Positions 1 to 8,932 of a stretch of 64,000 nt of DNA are shown here, piece by piece. A program made the translations under genes and the position numbers. Under the pieces are notes generated by a model, which saw nothing but the letters and a program-made list of their open reading frames with translations, did no database searches and had not been told where the DNA came from. The stretch comes from Limnohabitans sp. B9-3 (GTDB lineage: Bacteria > Pseudomonadota > Gammaproteobacteria > Burkholderiales > Burkholderiaceae_C). Every line of letters starts with the position of its first letter. Within the stretch, counting starts at the first letter, position 1. The stretch lies in contig NZ_NESI01000001.1 in the NCBI RefSeq assembly GCF_002778325.1, positions 1-64,000 of the forward strand, in the 5' to 3' direction.

Positions 1-58
1 CTTCAGGTTTTTTGTAATCCGCCAACAGGCGGTCTATGAGTTCGTTGCTTACGGTCAT
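1..58 (-). CDS. IS256-family transposase, N-terminal fragment (runs off left edge)
   Basis: On the minus strand an ATG at 58-56 follows a purine-rich ribosome site (GGAAGAG) and opens a frame that reaches the window edge after 19 codons. The start MTVSNELIDRLLADYKKPE matches from memory the typical beginning of IS256-type DDE transposases, which continue with a Gly/Leu-rich 'GENGLLKQL' stretch. Transposases of this family cut and paste the element through its terminal repeats. Only the start is visible, so an intact catalytic domain cannot be judged. Confidence 0.75.
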   Translation of the reverse strand, partial: MTVSNELIDRLLADYKKPE

Positions 59-97
59 TTCTCTTCCTTTGAAGATGAAGGCAGTTTCCTGCCATTA

Positions 98-127
98 GAC
101 CGTTTACACAAAATCTAGGACACGCCC
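98..127. repeat. Terminal inverted repeat of the IS256-like element
   Basis: About 30 bp of terminal sequence whose minus-strand reading (GGGCGTGTCC then TTTTGTGTAAACGG) resembles ends seen in IS256-group elements. The partner copy is not in the window, so the exact length is uncertain. Confidence 0.55.
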
Positions 128-297
128 AAATAAAGGTGTTCCGCTTTCAGATTTACCTTACCAACCAAATCCAGAAGCACCAAGTTCTAAACCAACCAGA
201 ACTACCATCTTATGAGCGAAGCGAATAAGATTAAACCAAGACCTAGATTTCTATGTTTCCATAATTGGCATGGAACCAATCCAAGTTCCAAAAATCC

Positions 298-321
298 AAC
301 CCACCATTGCGTGGGTTTTTT
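298..321 (+). terminator. Intrinsic terminator-like hairpin
   Basis: A 7-bp perfect stem (AACCCAC / GTGGGTT) with a 6-nt loop is followed by a run of T. It lies between the insertion sequence and the first small gene. No convincing gene precedes it on the plus strand, so it may belong to a gene broken by the insertion. Confidence 0.55.
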
Positions 322-438
322 ATTGTCCGTTGCATCCATAAATAATCAACCAAGTGATGGAACACTTCCATCGCCGTCGTTGTCGCACTGTCGTTATGCG
401 TGTGACTGTTAGTTGATTACCTTGATGGAGATGAACCT

Positions 439-639
439 ATGACTAAACCGATGCAGTTTGGCACCTATAAAGAGATGACCATAAGAATTCCTGTTGAACT
501 ATGCGATGACTTCGAGGAACTTTCTACACGAATGAAAGTGTCTAACTCCCAGTTCGTGACCAGTGCCGTCACCTATTTCATCCTGCGAATGAATGAATCG
601 CAACGCATGGACCACGCTGACAATGAGATGCGACTATGA
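439..639 (+). CDS. Small ribbon-helix-helix-like protein (66 aa)
   Basis: A 66-residue protein preceded by a GGAG ribosome site. The segment from about residue 13 (MTIRIPVELCDDFEELSTRM) followed by a 'VSNSQFVTSAVTYFIL' helix looks like a ribbon-helix-helix DNA-binding fold: one short strand followed by two helices. Such proteins often act as antitoxins or as plasmid/phage repressors. The stop codon overlaps the start of the next small gene (ATGA), so the two are probably translated together. The fold is inferred from pattern only. Confidence 0.5.
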   Translation: MTKPMQFGTYKEMTIRIPVELCDDFEELSTRMKVSNSQFVTSAVTYFILRMNESQRMDHADNEMRL

Positions 640-812
640 GTCAGAACCTAGACAAGAACAAGATCCGTGATTCCATCCAGAAAGCACGACCGCAAGATTT
701 GATCTATGTGACAGTCAATCCAACAGACAAAGATTCAAAGAAAAATGCCCTTGCCGAAATTGATAAATTCATTGGCAAAGGCAATGGAGAAGTGACTGTG
801 ATTAGGAAATAA
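636..812 (+). CDS. Small unknown protein (58 aa), coupled to the upstream gene
   Basis: ATG at 636 overlaps the stop of the preceding gene by four bases (ATGA), and the frame stays open for 58 codons to a TAA at 810-812. The protein begins MSQNLDKNKIRDSIQKARP, is strongly charged and lacks membrane segments. I do not recognise a family. The tight overlap with a ribbon-helix-helix-like partner would suit a regulatory or toxin-antitoxin-like pair, but no toxin signature is visible. Its 3' end meets the 3' end of the convergent gene at 813. Confidence 0.5.
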   Translation: MSQNLDKNKIRDSIQKARPQDLIYVTVNPTDKDSKKNALAEIDKFIGKGNGEVTVIRK

Positions 813-1871
813 TCAGAATGCTTTTTGAATTCCAATGCACTTAGATTCAACCAGTTTCCACCCACGTTTTAATCTATCAATGTTGCAGGTTTCGCTGTCA
901 CATTCAAAGATATCAGGTAAACCTTCAATTTTTGATTGATAACGCAGATATGCTGTAGCGCCTGTATATCTATTTCTTTTCGCACCTTGTAGTTTATAAA
1001 AAGAAGTATTTTTCAAGTCTGCCTTGCTCAAATCAATACCATCATTCACAACAGTGTTAGTTCCCATCAAACTACTGTCGCCTGTAACACCAGAAATAAA
1101 TTTTGATGCAGTGTCTAGGTCTTGTGAAATTTGGTTTGATATTGCACCTGTATTGCTCCCTTTGTCGATTGCAACTTTATAGATACATTTTCCGTTTTCT
1201 ATCGATTCTGGATAATAAAAAGACATACCAGAAGCATCCTCAGGCACTCCAGATGCGTAGTTCAATACTTGGGCAACAACGTCATTTTTTGCCAATTCAC
1301 GCTGTCTGGATGTTTTAGTAAAACGGGGGGGTCTGCCACTTGCAACATCATCAACGTTTGAATTATAGTCAGCGCGTATTGAGTTACGTGCTTTAGCATG
1401 CAATGACAATAATTCAGTATATTTACTTTTGAAATCGTTTTGAATTTTTCTACTTTTTACCTTTTGCGACAAATCTAACCAGGATGCACGATGGTTTTGG
1501 CATTGCACGAGATTTCGGTCGGTGTAATCAACTAGAACACTTAATAAAGACCTCCGTCCACCTAATTTTTCAATTGTGTTAGCAAAAAATTGAGCATCCT
1601 TGTCTGCGCAAGTTTTTTCGTAAATAAAAGCAAGAAGTTCAGTGTAATTTGCCAATGGTTCAAAATCACCTTCTTCAATTTGCTTATCATCAATGGAGTA
1701 CTTGTCATAAATCTTATCGTAATTACTGTAATGGGATAACTCCAAAATTTTTTTTGTTATGGCAATGTTAAATTCTTTATTTTTTCTCGCATCAGTAACA
1801 TCCCATGCATTGGAAAACGAGGAGATTGAAAGCAAAATAACTACAGCAATAGTTTTCATGTGTTTAATCAT
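813..1871 (-). CDS. Secreted protein of unknown function (352 aa)
   Basis: The N-terminus (MIKHMKTIAVVILLSISSFSNA) is a clear signal peptide with a likely cut after SNA, so the mature protein of about 330 residues should be periplasmic or exported. The ATG at 1871 is chosen because an AGAGGTG ribosome site lies just upstream; Met5 is an alternative. The mature part is hydrophilic and contains several cysteines, including paired ones near the C-terminus (CDSETC). I do not recognise a domain. It overlaps the upstream gene by 8 bp and is probably co-transcribed with it. Base composition is AT-rich compared with the core genes. Confidence 0.6.
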   Translation of the reverse strand: MIKHMKTIAVVILLSISSFSNAWDVTDARKNKEFNIAITKKILELSHYSNYDKIYDKYSIDDKQIEEGDFEPLANYTELLAFIYEKTCADKDAQFFANTIEKLGGRRSLLSVLVDYTDRNLVQCQNHRASWLDLSQKVKSRKIQNDFKSKYTELLSLHAKARNSIRADYNSNVDDVASGRPPRFTKTSRQRELAKNDVVAQVLNYASGVPEDASGMSFYYPESIENGKCIYKVAIDKGSNTGAISNQISQDLDTASKFISGVTGDSSLMGTNTVVNDGIDLSKADLKNTSFYKLQGAKRNRYTGATAYLRYQSKIEGLPDIFECDSETCNIDRLKRGWKLVESKCIGIQKAF

Positions 1872-2331
1872 TTCGCACCTCTTTTTGATTTACTTTATGC
1901 CAATCGCAGATAAATCTTGCAAGTCGTTTGCCTTGATTTGCTGATTGCTTTGTCAACTTGATAAATTCAAGAACTGAAATAGTTGGTTCTGTGGGAATAG
2001 ATTTAGCAGCACCATGTACGCACTTGTTTCGTGCATCACGCCATTCATCTATTGACTTAAATAAATCAGTCTCAGATTTCCATTCGATTGGTAGTTTGTG
2101 GATCTTTTGCGCTGATACGATAAGATTAGCAAATGAAGTCTTTAAGTTGCCTTTATTTTTCTTATGAAAAGATACGTGTGAAAGTAATCTATCTGAAATG
2201 ATACTTTCACATAGAGTTATCGCCTCTAGATAGTATTCATTGGCAATCGCTTCATTTATTCGTCTAAATGCATATGTAAAACTTTCACCTTTGGCAATGT
2301 TTTTGGGTTTAAGAGTAGGTTTCGTCGGCAC
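1864..2331 (-). CDS. HEPN-motif protein of unknown function (155 aa)
   Basis: A soluble, mostly helical protein. Near its middle, 'DEWRDARNKCVHG' contains R101-N102-x3-H106. This is the RX4-6H arrangement of HEPN domains, many of which are RNases in toxin-antitoxin, abortive-infection or CRISPR systems. The asparagine right after the arginine fits active members. Translation probably starts at a GTG (2331) with a weak ribosome site, so the start is uncertain. It overlaps the downstream secreted-protein gene. No partner antitoxin (MNT/NTP-transferase type) is seen next to it. The HEPN assignment rests on the motif and helical character only. Confidence 0.5.
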   Translation of the reverse strand: MPTKPTLKPKNIAKGESFTYAFRRINEAIANEYYLEAITLCESIISDRLLSHVSFHKKNKGNLKTSFANLIVSAQKIHKLPIEWKSETDLFKSIDEWRDARNKCVHGAAKSIPTEPTISVLEFIKLTKQSANQGKRLARFICDWHKVNQKEVRND

Positions 2332-2493
2332 TGAATGGTTCTCGGTTCTTAGATTTGAGAATCATTTTGTAAACCCTATGAGAATCATCGAACATTGCTT
2401 TTCTTATTCAGATAAGTGATTCTTTTGTATTCTTTATCAACCTGAAATGTCTACTGTCATACAGCATTGACAAACTCTAAAAATGTTTACTTT

Positions 2494-2553
2494 GTGAGAC
2501 ATTGAAAAAATAGATTGGAACTAATGCTTGCCATGTCTCTTTTCATGTCTCAC
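2494..2553. promoter_or_regulatory. Inverted repeat before the serine recombinase (possible res/operator site)
   Basis: The 9-mer GTGAGACAT (2494-2502) recurs as its exact inverse ATGTCTCAC (2545-2553), with a third partial copy ATGTCTCT at 2533-2540. The set sits 30-90 bp upstream of the recombinase start in an otherwise gene-free stretch (2332-2585). Small serine recombinases typically act at, and repress from, repeat-rich sites next to their own gene, so this may be the crossover or operator site. Confidence 0.4.
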
Positions 2554-2585
2554 CATCCACTCTCACATCGTTAGGAGGTTTTGAG

Positions 2586-3131
2586 ATGGCATTCATCGGT
2601 TACGCAAGGGTTTCGTCATACGGTCAATCACTGCAAGTTCAACAGGAAAAGTTAAATCACTGCGACCGCATATTCCAAGAGAAACAGTCTGCACGTACTG
2701 ATGACCGTGAACAACTACAACTGTGTCTTGACTATGTGCGTGATGGTGACTCATTAGTCATCACGAAACTTGACCGCCTCGCACGTTCAACTCGTGACCT
2801 GTTGAACATCATGCAACGTCTGGAAGATAAAAACGTGAAGTTGGTCGTCCTTGACCAGCAAATAGACACATCCACTGCCACTGGAATGCTTCTATTCACG
2901 ATGCTTGGTGCGATTGCAACGTTTGAGAACGACCTCCGCAAAGACCGTCAACTGCAAGGCATCGCAGTCGCAAAACGCAACGGAATCAAGTTTGGTCGCA
3001 AGTTTTCATTGACCAACGACCAAGTCATTGCACTGAGAGAGAAACGTACTCAAGGTATCAAGATTGTTGAACTGATGGCAGAGTTCAAGGTCAGCAAGGC
3101 GTCTGTGTATCGTGCTTTATCAACGACTTAA
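2586..3131 (+). CDS. Serine recombinase (resolvase/invertase family, 181 aa)
   Basis: A full-length small serine recombinase. The catalytic domain has the nucleophile Ser10 in YARVSS, Arg41, and the KLDRLARS block (Asp63, Arg64, Arg67). A long helix follows (GMLLFTMLGAIATFEND), and a C-terminal helix-turn-helix (about 143-181) ends in VSKASVYRAL. It has a strong ribosome site (AGGAGGT). Members recombine short sites to resolve cointegrates or invert DNA. No Tn3-type transposase is present beside it, so it may be a remnant of a larger element or an independent resolvase. It lies between the HEPN gene and the tRNA array. Confidence 0.9.
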   Translation: MAFIGYARVSSYGQSLQVQQEKLNHCDRIFQEKQSARTDDREQLQLCLDYVRDGDSLVITKLDRLARSTRDLLNIMQRLEDKNVKLVVLDQQIDTSTATGMLLFTMLGAIATFENDLRKDRQLQGIAVAKRNGIKFGRKFSLTNDQVIALREKRTQGIKIVELMAEFKVSKASVYRALSTT

Positions 3132-3165
3132 ACGCATACTTTAGTGAAGTAGTCTGTTTTGGAGG

Positions 3166-3191
3166 ACATGTGGTAAAAACATGTGGTAAAC
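3166..3191. repeat. Tandem 13-bp repeat between recombinase and tRNA array
   Basis: Two adjacent copies of ACATGTGGTAAA plus one base (3166-3178 and 3179-3191) lie 35 bp after the recombinase stop and just before the tRNA terminator. This is at the junction between the accessory region and core DNA. A junction or recombination remnant is possible, but no matching copy was found at the left side. Confidence 0.45.
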
Positions 3192-3208
3192 AGTAAAACC
3201 CGAAAAGG

Positions 3209-3244
3209 AAAAAACCCTTATAAATCAAAGACTTATAAGGGTTT
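3209..3244 (-). terminator. Terminator of the tRNA operon
   Basis: On the minus strand AAACCCTTATAA and TTATAAGGGTTTTTT form a 12-bp stem ending in a T run, directly 3' of tRNA-Asp. It probably ends the tRNA transcript. Confidence 0.85.
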
Positions 3245-3252
3245 CTCGTTTT

Positions 3253-3329
3253 TGGCGGAGTGGACGGGACTCGAACCCGCGACCCCCGGCGTGACAGGCC
3301 GGTATTCTAACCAACTGAACTACCACTCC
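3253..3329 (-). tRNA. tRNA-Asp (GTC)
   Basis: A 77-nt cloverleaf sequence with anticodon GTC in the CCTGTCACG loop, a GGTTCGAGTCC T-arm and an encoded CCA end. The acceptor arm starts GGAGTGG and ends CCACTCC. It is the last of three tRNAs in one leftward array, immediately before the array's terminator. Confidence 0.95.
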
Positions 3330-3386
3330 TGGTAGCTGTAACTTTTGCTCTGCTGCTTTCGCAACCGAACCAAGTGCTACAAAACT

Positions 3387-3462
3387 TGGCGACCCTACGG
3401 GGATTCGAACCCCGGTACTCACCGTGAAAGGGTGATGTCCTAGGCCTCTAGACGATAGGGTC
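3387..3462 (-). tRNA. tRNA-Glu (TTC)
   Basis: A 76-nt tRNA with anticodon TTC (CCTTTCACG loop), GGTTCGAATCC T-arm and encoded CCA. It lies downstream of gltX, the gene for the enzyme that charges it. Confidence 0.95.
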
Positions 3463-3496
3463 ATAACCTGTGGACTTAACCAACTCGACATCGATC

Positions 3497-3572
<76 letters not shown>

Positions 3573-3606
3573 GATGTCTGTCGAGAACGTTAGTATAGCG
3601 GAGATT

Positions 3607-4992
3607 TTATCGTTTGGTCAAGCGAGCCAAAACTTTTTCTCTCTCGCACAGGGCGAGGACCGCATCAAGCGTAGGCGTTTGTGGGGTGCCCATCACCAAC
3701 ACACGCACGGGCATGGCGAGCTGGGGCATTTTCAGGCCCGTCGCAGCCAGCACTTCTTTGATCGCTGCACTCACCGCCTCTTTGGTCCAGGCACATGACG
3801 TCAGCTTCTCGGCCAACATTTTCAGAGCGGGTTCAACAGCAGCCGTCACATGCTGCGCGATGTCTTCTGTTTTGGGCGTCACATCGCCGTAGAACGCAGC
3901 GGCCCAATCTGCCAAAACCACCGTGGTGTCACAGCGGTCTTTGAACAGGCCGCAAATAGCCGCCAAACGCTCGTCCGTGACGACGCCGCGCTTGGCCAAC
4001 TCGGCTTGCACAAGCGGCGCCAATGCAGCGTCAGCCATGGCCTTCATGTGCTGCGCGTTCACCCACTTGAGCTTGGCTTCGTCAAATTGCGCGGCGCTGC
4101 GGCCGAGGTGGTCGAGGTTGAACCACTCTAAGAACTGAGCGCGGCTGAAAATTTCGTCATCGCCGTGGCTCCAGCCCAAACGCGCCAAATAGTTGACCAT
4201 CGCGTCGGGCAAGTAGCCTTCGTCGCGGTACTGCGTGACGGCCTTGGCGCCGCTGCGCTTGCTCATCTTCTCGCCTTGCTCATTCAGCACGGTGGGCAAG
4301 TGGGCGTACACCGGCGTGTCTTTGCCCAGCGCTTTGAAAATGTTGATTTGGCGAGGCGTATTGTTCACATGGTCATCACCACGGATGACGTGGGTGATGG
4401 CCATGTCGATGTCGTCCACCACCACGCAGAAGTTGTAGGTGGGCGTGCCGTCGGGGCGCGCAATGACCAAGTCGTCCAACTCGTCGTTGCTGATCTCGAT
4501 GCGGCCTTTGACTTTGTCTTCCCACACGACCGAGCCGCCTTGCGGGTTTTTAAAACGCAGAACGGGCTTCACGCCATCAGGAATAGCGGGCAAGGTCTTG
4601 CCTGGCTCTGGGCGCCATGTGCCGTTGTAGCGCGGCTTTTCTTTGTTGGCCATTTGCTGTTCGCGCAGAGCGTCGAGCTCCTCGATGCTCATGTAGCAGG
4701 GGTATACATGGCCGCCAGCCTTCAAATCCTCCAACACGGCCTTGTAGCGGTCCATGCGCTGCATTTGGTAGAACGGACCTTCGTCGTGGTCCAGACCCAG
4801 CCACTTCATACCTTCGATGATGACGTCCACCGAGGCTTGGTTGGAGCGCTCAAGGTCGGTGTCTTCAATGCGAAGAATGAAATCGCCGCCGGTCGCACGG
4901 GCAAACGCCCATGGGTACAAGGCTGAGCGAATGTTGCCGAGGTGAATAAAGCCAGTGGGAGATGGCGCGAAACGGGTGCGAATTTTGGTCAT
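3607..4992 (-). CDS. gltX: Glutamyl-tRNA synthetase
   Basis: Class I aminoacyl-tRNA synthetase of 461 residues that charges tRNA-Glu with glutamate in the cytoplasm. The HIGH-type signature appears near residue 11 ([16 protein letters not shown]) and the KMSKS-type loop as KMSKRSGA in the middle third. A C-terminal anticodon-binding half follows. Length is normal for the family. It is 13 bp downstream of metZ, at the end of the folC-to-gltX leftward run, and is followed by tRNA-Ala, -Glu and -Asp. Confidence 0.97.
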   Translation of the reverse strand: MTKIRTRFAPSPTGFIHLGNIRSALYPWAFARATGGDFILRIEDTDLERSNQASVDVIIEGMKWLGLDHDEGPFYQMQRMDRYKAVLEDLKAGGHVYPCYMSIEELDALREQQMANKEKPRYNGTWRPEPGKTLPAIPDGVKPVLRFKNPQGGSVVWEDKVKGRIEISNDELDDLVIARPDGTPTYNFCVVVDDIDMAITHVIRGDDHVNNTPRQINIFKALGKDTPVYAHLPTVLNEQGEKMSKRSGAKAVTQYRDEGYLPDAMVNYLARLGWSHGDDEIFSRAQFLEWFNLDHLGRSAAQFDEAKLKWVNAQHMKAMADAALAPLVQAELAKRGVVTDERLAAICGLFKDRCDTTVVLADWAAAFYGDVTPKTEDIAQHVTAAVEPALKMLAEKLTSCAWTKEAVSAAIKEVLAATGLKMPQLAMPVRVLVMGTPQTPTLDAVLALCEREKVLARLTKR

Positions 4993-5005
4993 GCAGATAT
5001 AAGAA

Positions 5006-6217
5006 TCAAAGGGTGTCGAGGCCGCGCAAGAGGTCGGCCTTCATGTCGTCTAAGTGCTCCAGGCCAGCCGCAAAGCGAATCATGCCTTGGCCAATGCCTG
5101 CGGCTTGGCGTTGGTCTTCCGACAGCTTGCCGTGCGAGGTGCTGGCGGGGTGTGTGAGCAAGGTTTTGGTGTCGCCCAAGTTGGTACACAACGAGAGCGT
5201 ACGCAGGCTGTCGAGCACATGGAAGGCTCGGGTGCGCGCTTGCTGCGGATCAGCGGCCTTCACATCAAACGACAACACCGCGCCGCCCATGCCCGACATT
5301 TGCTTCATGGCCAAGTCGTGTTGCGGATGGCTGGCCAAACCGGGGTAATACACGCGTGAAACCGCTGGATGCTGCTCCAACCATTGGGCCATTGCGTGGC
5401 CATGTGCGCTTTGAGCGCGCATGCGAATGTCCAGCGTTTCCAAGCCTTTGAGCACCACCCAGGCATTGAAGGGCGACAGCACCAAGCCAGTGTTCTTCAT
5501 GACCGGCAAAAACTTTTCTTTGATCAGCTTTTCGCTCGCACACAAAGCCCCCGCCATCACACGGCCTTGCCCGTCCAAATACTTGGTGCCCGAGTGCATG
5601 ACGATGTCTGAGCCCATGGCCATGGGGCGCTGCAAAATGGGCGTGGCAAAACAGTTATCGACGGCCAGCAAAGCGCCCGCGTTGTGCGCGATGTCGGCCA
5701 AGGCAGCGATGTCGCACACCTCGGCCAAAGGGTTGGTGGGCGTTTCGGCAAACAAGATCTTGGTGTTAGGACGAATGGCAGCTTGCCACGCTGCCAAATC
5801 AGTTTGCGACACCACGCTAGATTCCACACCAAAGCGTGCGAACTCAGAGCCAATCAGCTTCAAGGTCGAGCCAAACATGGACTGCGAATACACCACATGG
5901 TCGCCCGCCTTGAGCAAGCTGAACAGCATCAACATGATCGACGACATGCCGGACGACGTGGCCAAGCAAGCCTCGCTGCCTTCCAAGGCGGCCAAGCGCA
6001 TTTCAAAGCTACTGACGGTGGGGTTGCCTGAGCGGCCGTAGGTGTAGCCATCTTCTTGACCTGCAAAACGGCGTGCCGAGGCTTCGGCTGAGGGCTGCAC
6101 ATAGCCACTGGTGAGGTACAGGGCTTCTGAGTTTTCACCGTACTGGCTGCGGTCTGCGGCCAAACGCACAGCCAAAGTTTCTAGATGCAAATCTGCGGGC
6201 AAAGGGTGTTGGCTCAT
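5006..6217 (-). CDS. metZ: O-succinylhomoserine sulfhydrylase (PLP enzyme)
   Basis: A 403-residue Cys/Met-metabolism PLP-dependent enzyme, most like MetZ, which joins O-succinylhomoserine with sulfide to give homocysteine for methionine synthesis. Typical segments are [12 protein letters not shown], the Asp in [10 protein letters not shown] and the Schiff-base lysine in [14 protein letters not shown]. The open frame extends further upstream, but the ATG at 6217 is chosen. It lies 7 bp after the purF stop and starts at the usual family N-terminus ([14 protein letters not shown]). The purF-metZ neighbour pair is common in beta- and gammaproteobacteria. Cystathionine gamma-synthase activity is an alternative. 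Confidence 0.9.
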   Translation of the reverse strand: MSQHPLPADLHLETLAVRLAADRSQYGENSEALYLTSGYVQPSAEASARRFAGQEDGYTYGRSGNPTVSSFEMRLAALEGSEACLATSSGMSSIMLMLFSLLKAGDHVVYSQSMFGSTLKLIGSEFARFGVESSVVSQTDLAAWQAAIRPNTKILFAETPTNPLAEVCDIAALADIAHNAGALLAVDNCFATPILQRPMAMGSDIVMHSGTKYLDGQGRVMAGALCASEKLIKEKFLPVMKNTGLVLSPFNAWVVLKGLETLDIRMRAQSAHGHAMAQWLEQHPAVSRVYYPGLASHPQHDLAMKQMSGMGGAVLSFDVKAADPQQARTRAFHVLDSLRTLSLCTNLGDTKTLLTHPASTSHGKLSEDQRQAAGIGQGMIRFAAGLEHLDDMKADLLRGLDTL

Positions 6218-6224
6218 ACCAAAG

Positions 6225-7739
6225 TTACTCCGAAGGGTTGGGCAAAGCGAGGCGCGAGTTGTCTTCAGCGCCCTCTTCTGTGCCGACACGTTTTTCGTTC
6301 AGACGAACGATGTCGCTCAGCGACACGTCGCCCGTCACATACACACCGTCAAAACAAGAGGCATCAAAGCCATCGAGTTGGGGTGCGCCTGCTGCGGTGG
6401 CTGACAGCACGGCTTGCTTCATGGCATCGACGTCTTGGTAAATCAAGGCATCGCAACCAATGAGTTCACGAATTTCTTCAACCGTGCGGTCATGCGCCAC
6501 CAACTCTTCAGGCGTAGGCATGTCAATGCCGTACACGTTAGGAAAACGCACAGGCGGCGCGGCGCTGGCCAAGTACACCTTACGCGCACCCGCATCGCGC
6601 GCCATTTGCACAATCTCTTTACTCGTGGTGCCGCGCACGATGGAATCGTCCACCAACAGCACGTTGCGGCCCTTGAATTCACTCACGATCACATTGAGCT
6701 TTTGGCGTACAGACTTTTTACGCACGCCTTGACCCGGCATGATGAAGGTGCGGCCCACGTAACGGTTTTTCACAAACCCTTCGCGGTACGGCACGCCCAA
6801 CAAATGCGCCAGTTGCGTGGCGCTGGGGCGGCTCGATTCTGGAATCGGGATGATCACGTCAATGTCCGTCGGTGGCACCACGGAGATCACGCGCTTGGCC
6901 AAAGTCTCGCCTAGGTTCAAACGGGCTTGGTAGACCGAAATGCCGTCCATCGTTGAATCAGGACGGGCCAAATACACGTATTCAAAAATGCAAGGCTTGA
7001 GCTGCGGCACATCGGCACATTGCATGAAGTGCGCTTGGCCTGCGAGGTCAATGAACACGGCTTCGCCAGGCGCAATGTCACGCTCAAACACATGACCCGT
7101 GCCGTCCAACGCCACCGATTCGCTGGCCACCATGTAGGTGCCATCCGCCCCACGGCCAATGCACAAGGGCCGAATGCCAAACGGATCGCGGAAGGCCAGC
7201 AAACCGTGGCCCGCAATCATGGACACCACCGCGTAAGAACCTTGGATGCGGCGGTGCACACGGCGCACAGCTTCAAACACATCGGCTGGCTTCAAAGGCA
7301 AGCCGCGTGTGGTTTTGTCAATCTCGTGCGCCAACACGTTGAGCAACACCTCAGAGTCGCTTTCGGTATTGATGTGGCGGTGGTCTTCAGAAAACAGCTC
7401 GGCCTTCAACGCGTGGGCGTTGGTCAAATTGCCGTTGTGCACCAGCACCAAGCCGTAAGGTGCGTTGACGTAAAAAGGCTGGGCCTCTTCTTCGCTGAAG
7501 GCATTGCCCGCCGTGGGGTAACGCACTTGTCCCAAACCGTTGTTGCCGGGCAAGGCGCGCATGTTGCGGGTGCGGAACACATCACGCACCATGCCCTTGG
7601 CTTTGTGCATGAAGAATTTACGGTCCAACTGGGTGACGATGCCTGCGGCATCTTGGCCTCGGTGCTGTAAGAGCAACAAGGCGTCATAAATCAATTGGTT
7701 CACAGGTGCGTTGCTTGCAACGCCGACGATGCCACACAT
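6225..7739 (-). CDS. purF: Amidophosphoribosyltransferase
   Basis: A 504-residue first enzyme of de novo purine synthesis, making phosphoribosylamine from PRPP and glutamine. The N-terminal Ntn-amidotransferase starts MCGIVGVAS with Cys2 as the nucleophile after Met removal. The PRPP-binding loop appears as [14 protein letters not shown] in the C-terminal phosphoribosyltransferase domain. Its start overlaps the cvpA stop by one base, and metZ follows after 7 bp. Confidence 0.97.
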   Translation of the reverse strand: MCGIVGVASNAPVNQLIYDALLLLQHRGQDAAGIVTQLDRKFFMHKAKGMVRDVFRTRNMRALPGNNGLGQVRYPTAGNAFSEEEAQPFYVNAPYGLVLVHNGNLTNAHALKAELFSEDHRHINTESDSEVLLNVLAHEIDKTTRGLPLKPADVFEAVRRVHRRIQGSYAVVSMIAGHGLLAFRDPFGIRPLCIGRGADGTYMVASESVALDGTGHVFERDIAPGEAVFIDLAGQAHFMQCADVPQLKPCIFEYVYLARPDSTMDGISVYQARLNLGETLAKRVISVVPPTDIDVIIPIPESSRPSATQLAHLLGVPYREGFVKNRYVGRTFIMPGQGVRKKSVRQKLNVIVSEFKGRNVLLVDDSIVRGTTSKEIVQMARDAGARKVYLASAAPPVRFPNVYGIDMPTPEELVAHDRTVEEIRELIGCDALIYQDVDAMKQAVLSATAAGAPQLDGFDASCFDGVYVTGDVSLSDIVRLNEKRVGTEEGAEDNSRLALPNPSE

Positions 7740-8236
7740 TAGGGGAGGTACTTTCCAAAATCAGCCGGTAACACCGGCTTCAACACATGCAAAAACTGTT
7801 GCAACCAAGGCGCGCCTTGCGCCTGTTGCCAAGCCTGTGCGTCGCGCAGAGGCGTCATGCCAACCACGACCGTCACAGCCAATAAAATCACCAAACCACG
7901 CAGCAAACCAAAGGCGCCACCCAGCAGCCGGTCCAAAGGGCCCAGCCCCACAGCCGACACCATTTTTTTAACCACCCAACTCACCAAAACCGTGGCCACC
8001 AAAACGGCCACAAACACCGCCACGAAACCAGCGGCATAACGCAACATCTGGCTGCTGCCGGCCATCGGCAACCATTCGGCGGCTTGAGGGGCATAAATTT
8101 GCGACACATAAAACGCAGCCACCCAACCGGCCAGCGACAACACCTCATGCACCAAGCCGCGCCAAACACCCAACAAAAAAGAAAGGCCCAAGACGGCCAG
8201 CAGAATCCAATCTACCGCCGTGAGGTCCAGCATCAC
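7739..8236 (-). CDS. cvpA: CvpA family membrane protein
   Basis: A 165-residue inner-membrane protein with about four hydrophobic segments. It begins [20 protein letters not shown] and carries the family signature [16 protein letters not shown]. CvpA is linked to colicin V production and envelope stress tolerance; its molecular activity is not settled. It overlaps the SPOR-domain gene upstream by 4 bp and purF downstream by 1 bp, indicating a tightly coupled operon. Confidence 0.92.
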   Translation of the reverse strand: MMLDLTAVDWILLAVLGLSFLLGVWRGLVHEVLSLAGWVAAFYVSQIYAPQAAEWLPMAGSSQMLRYAAGFVAVFVAVLVATVLVSWVVKKMVSAVGLGPLDRLLGGAFGLLRGLVILLAVTVVVGMTPLRDAQAWQQAQGAPWLQQFLHVLKPVLPADFGKYLP

Positions 8237-8922
8237 AGGGCCAGGACAGCGGGCTGCATCTGCAGCTGCTTGATTTTTTGAGCCACTTTGTCCGCCTCAT
8301 CACGGCTGGCGAAAGGACCGACACGCACACGCGTGCGGGGACCTTCTTTGGTGTTGGCAACGTGGGTGTACGTTTTGAAACCCGCTTTTTCGAGCTTGCT
8401 GCGTACCTCAAGGGCTTTGGCATCTTCGGAAAAAGCACCCACCTGCACGATGAACCGAGGGGCGTTGTCTTTGCTGTCAGAAGCCGTTGACTTATCGCTT
8501 GTGGACTTCGCGTCAGTCGTTACGACTTCTGGTTTAGGTTTGACGTCGGTCTTGGGTTCTGGCTTGGTTTCTACCTTGGCCTCAAGCTTAGGTGCAACCT
8601 TCGTCGGCACCACCACCTCTTCTTTGGGATCCAAGGCTGCCCCAGCAGGCAAAGGTTTGCTGGCCGTCGCCGCCGTTACCAAAGGCTTGCTGGTGGCACG
8701 GTCCGGAATATCCACAGCGATGTCCACCGACACGGGTCGAGGCTGGGTGTCAAACACCAGCGGAAAACCCACCACGCCCAACACCACCAGAACCGAAGCA
8801 CCCATCAGACGATGGCGGGCACGACGGCGCAAAACCTCGACGCTTTCTGTCGGTGCATTGCTGAAATTGCCTGGGTGCTCGCCAGCGGCACGACTGGGCA
8901 ATCGAAACTTGAAAAAGGCCAT
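8233..8922 (-). CDS. SPOR-domain cell-division-type protein (DedD-like)
   Basis: A 229-residue bitopic membrane protein. It has a cytoplasmic N-terminus, one membrane helix around residues 40-58 (MGASVLVVLGVVGFPLVF), a long Lys/Pro/Glu-rich periplasmic linker and a C-terminal SPOR domain (about 150-229, starting PRFIVQVGAFSE). SPOR domains bind denuded septal peptidoglycan. The folC-dedD-cvpA-purF order is conserved in many proteobacteria, which supports a DedD-like role in cell constriction. Confidence 0.88.
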   Translation of the reverse strand: MAFFKFRLPSRAAGEHPGNFSNAPTESVEVLRRRARHRLMGASVLVVLGVVGFPLVFDTQPRPVSVDIAVDIPDRATSKPLVTAATASKPLPAGAALDPKEEVVVPTKVAPKLEAKVETKPEPKTDVKPKPEVVTTDAKSTSDKSTASDSKDNAPRFIVQVGAFSEDAKALEVRSKLEKAGFKTYTHVANTKEGPRTRVRVGPFASRDEADKVAQKIKQLQMQPAVLAL

Positions 8923-8932
8923 GAATGGGGTC

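Larger units (their letters stand above)
1..127 (-). mobile_element. End of an IS256-like insertion sequence
   Basis: The transposase start lies about 70 bp inside an end sequence (98-127) that resembles IS256-group termini: a GTGTCC-like block followed by TTTTGTGTAAACGG when read on the minus strand. The boundary is placed at 127, after the run of C residues. The other terminus and the target duplication are outside the window. The element marks the left side of the AT-rich accessory region. Confidence 0.65.

Noticed and set aside
212..412. Open frame of 66 codons on the plus strand
   Set aside because: It runs through the terminator hairpin at 298-321, has no ribosome site and no recognisable or globular composition.
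1..3330. tRNA-Asp-directed integration of the accessory region
   Set aside because: The region abuts the tRNA 3' end, but no tyrosine integrase and no repeated copy of the tRNA 3' end was seen on the left side within the window.
4165..4926. Long open frame antisense to gltX (253 codons)
   Set aside because: It is the complement shadow of a GC-rich gene; composition is His/Val/Ala/Arg-rich with no family resemblance.
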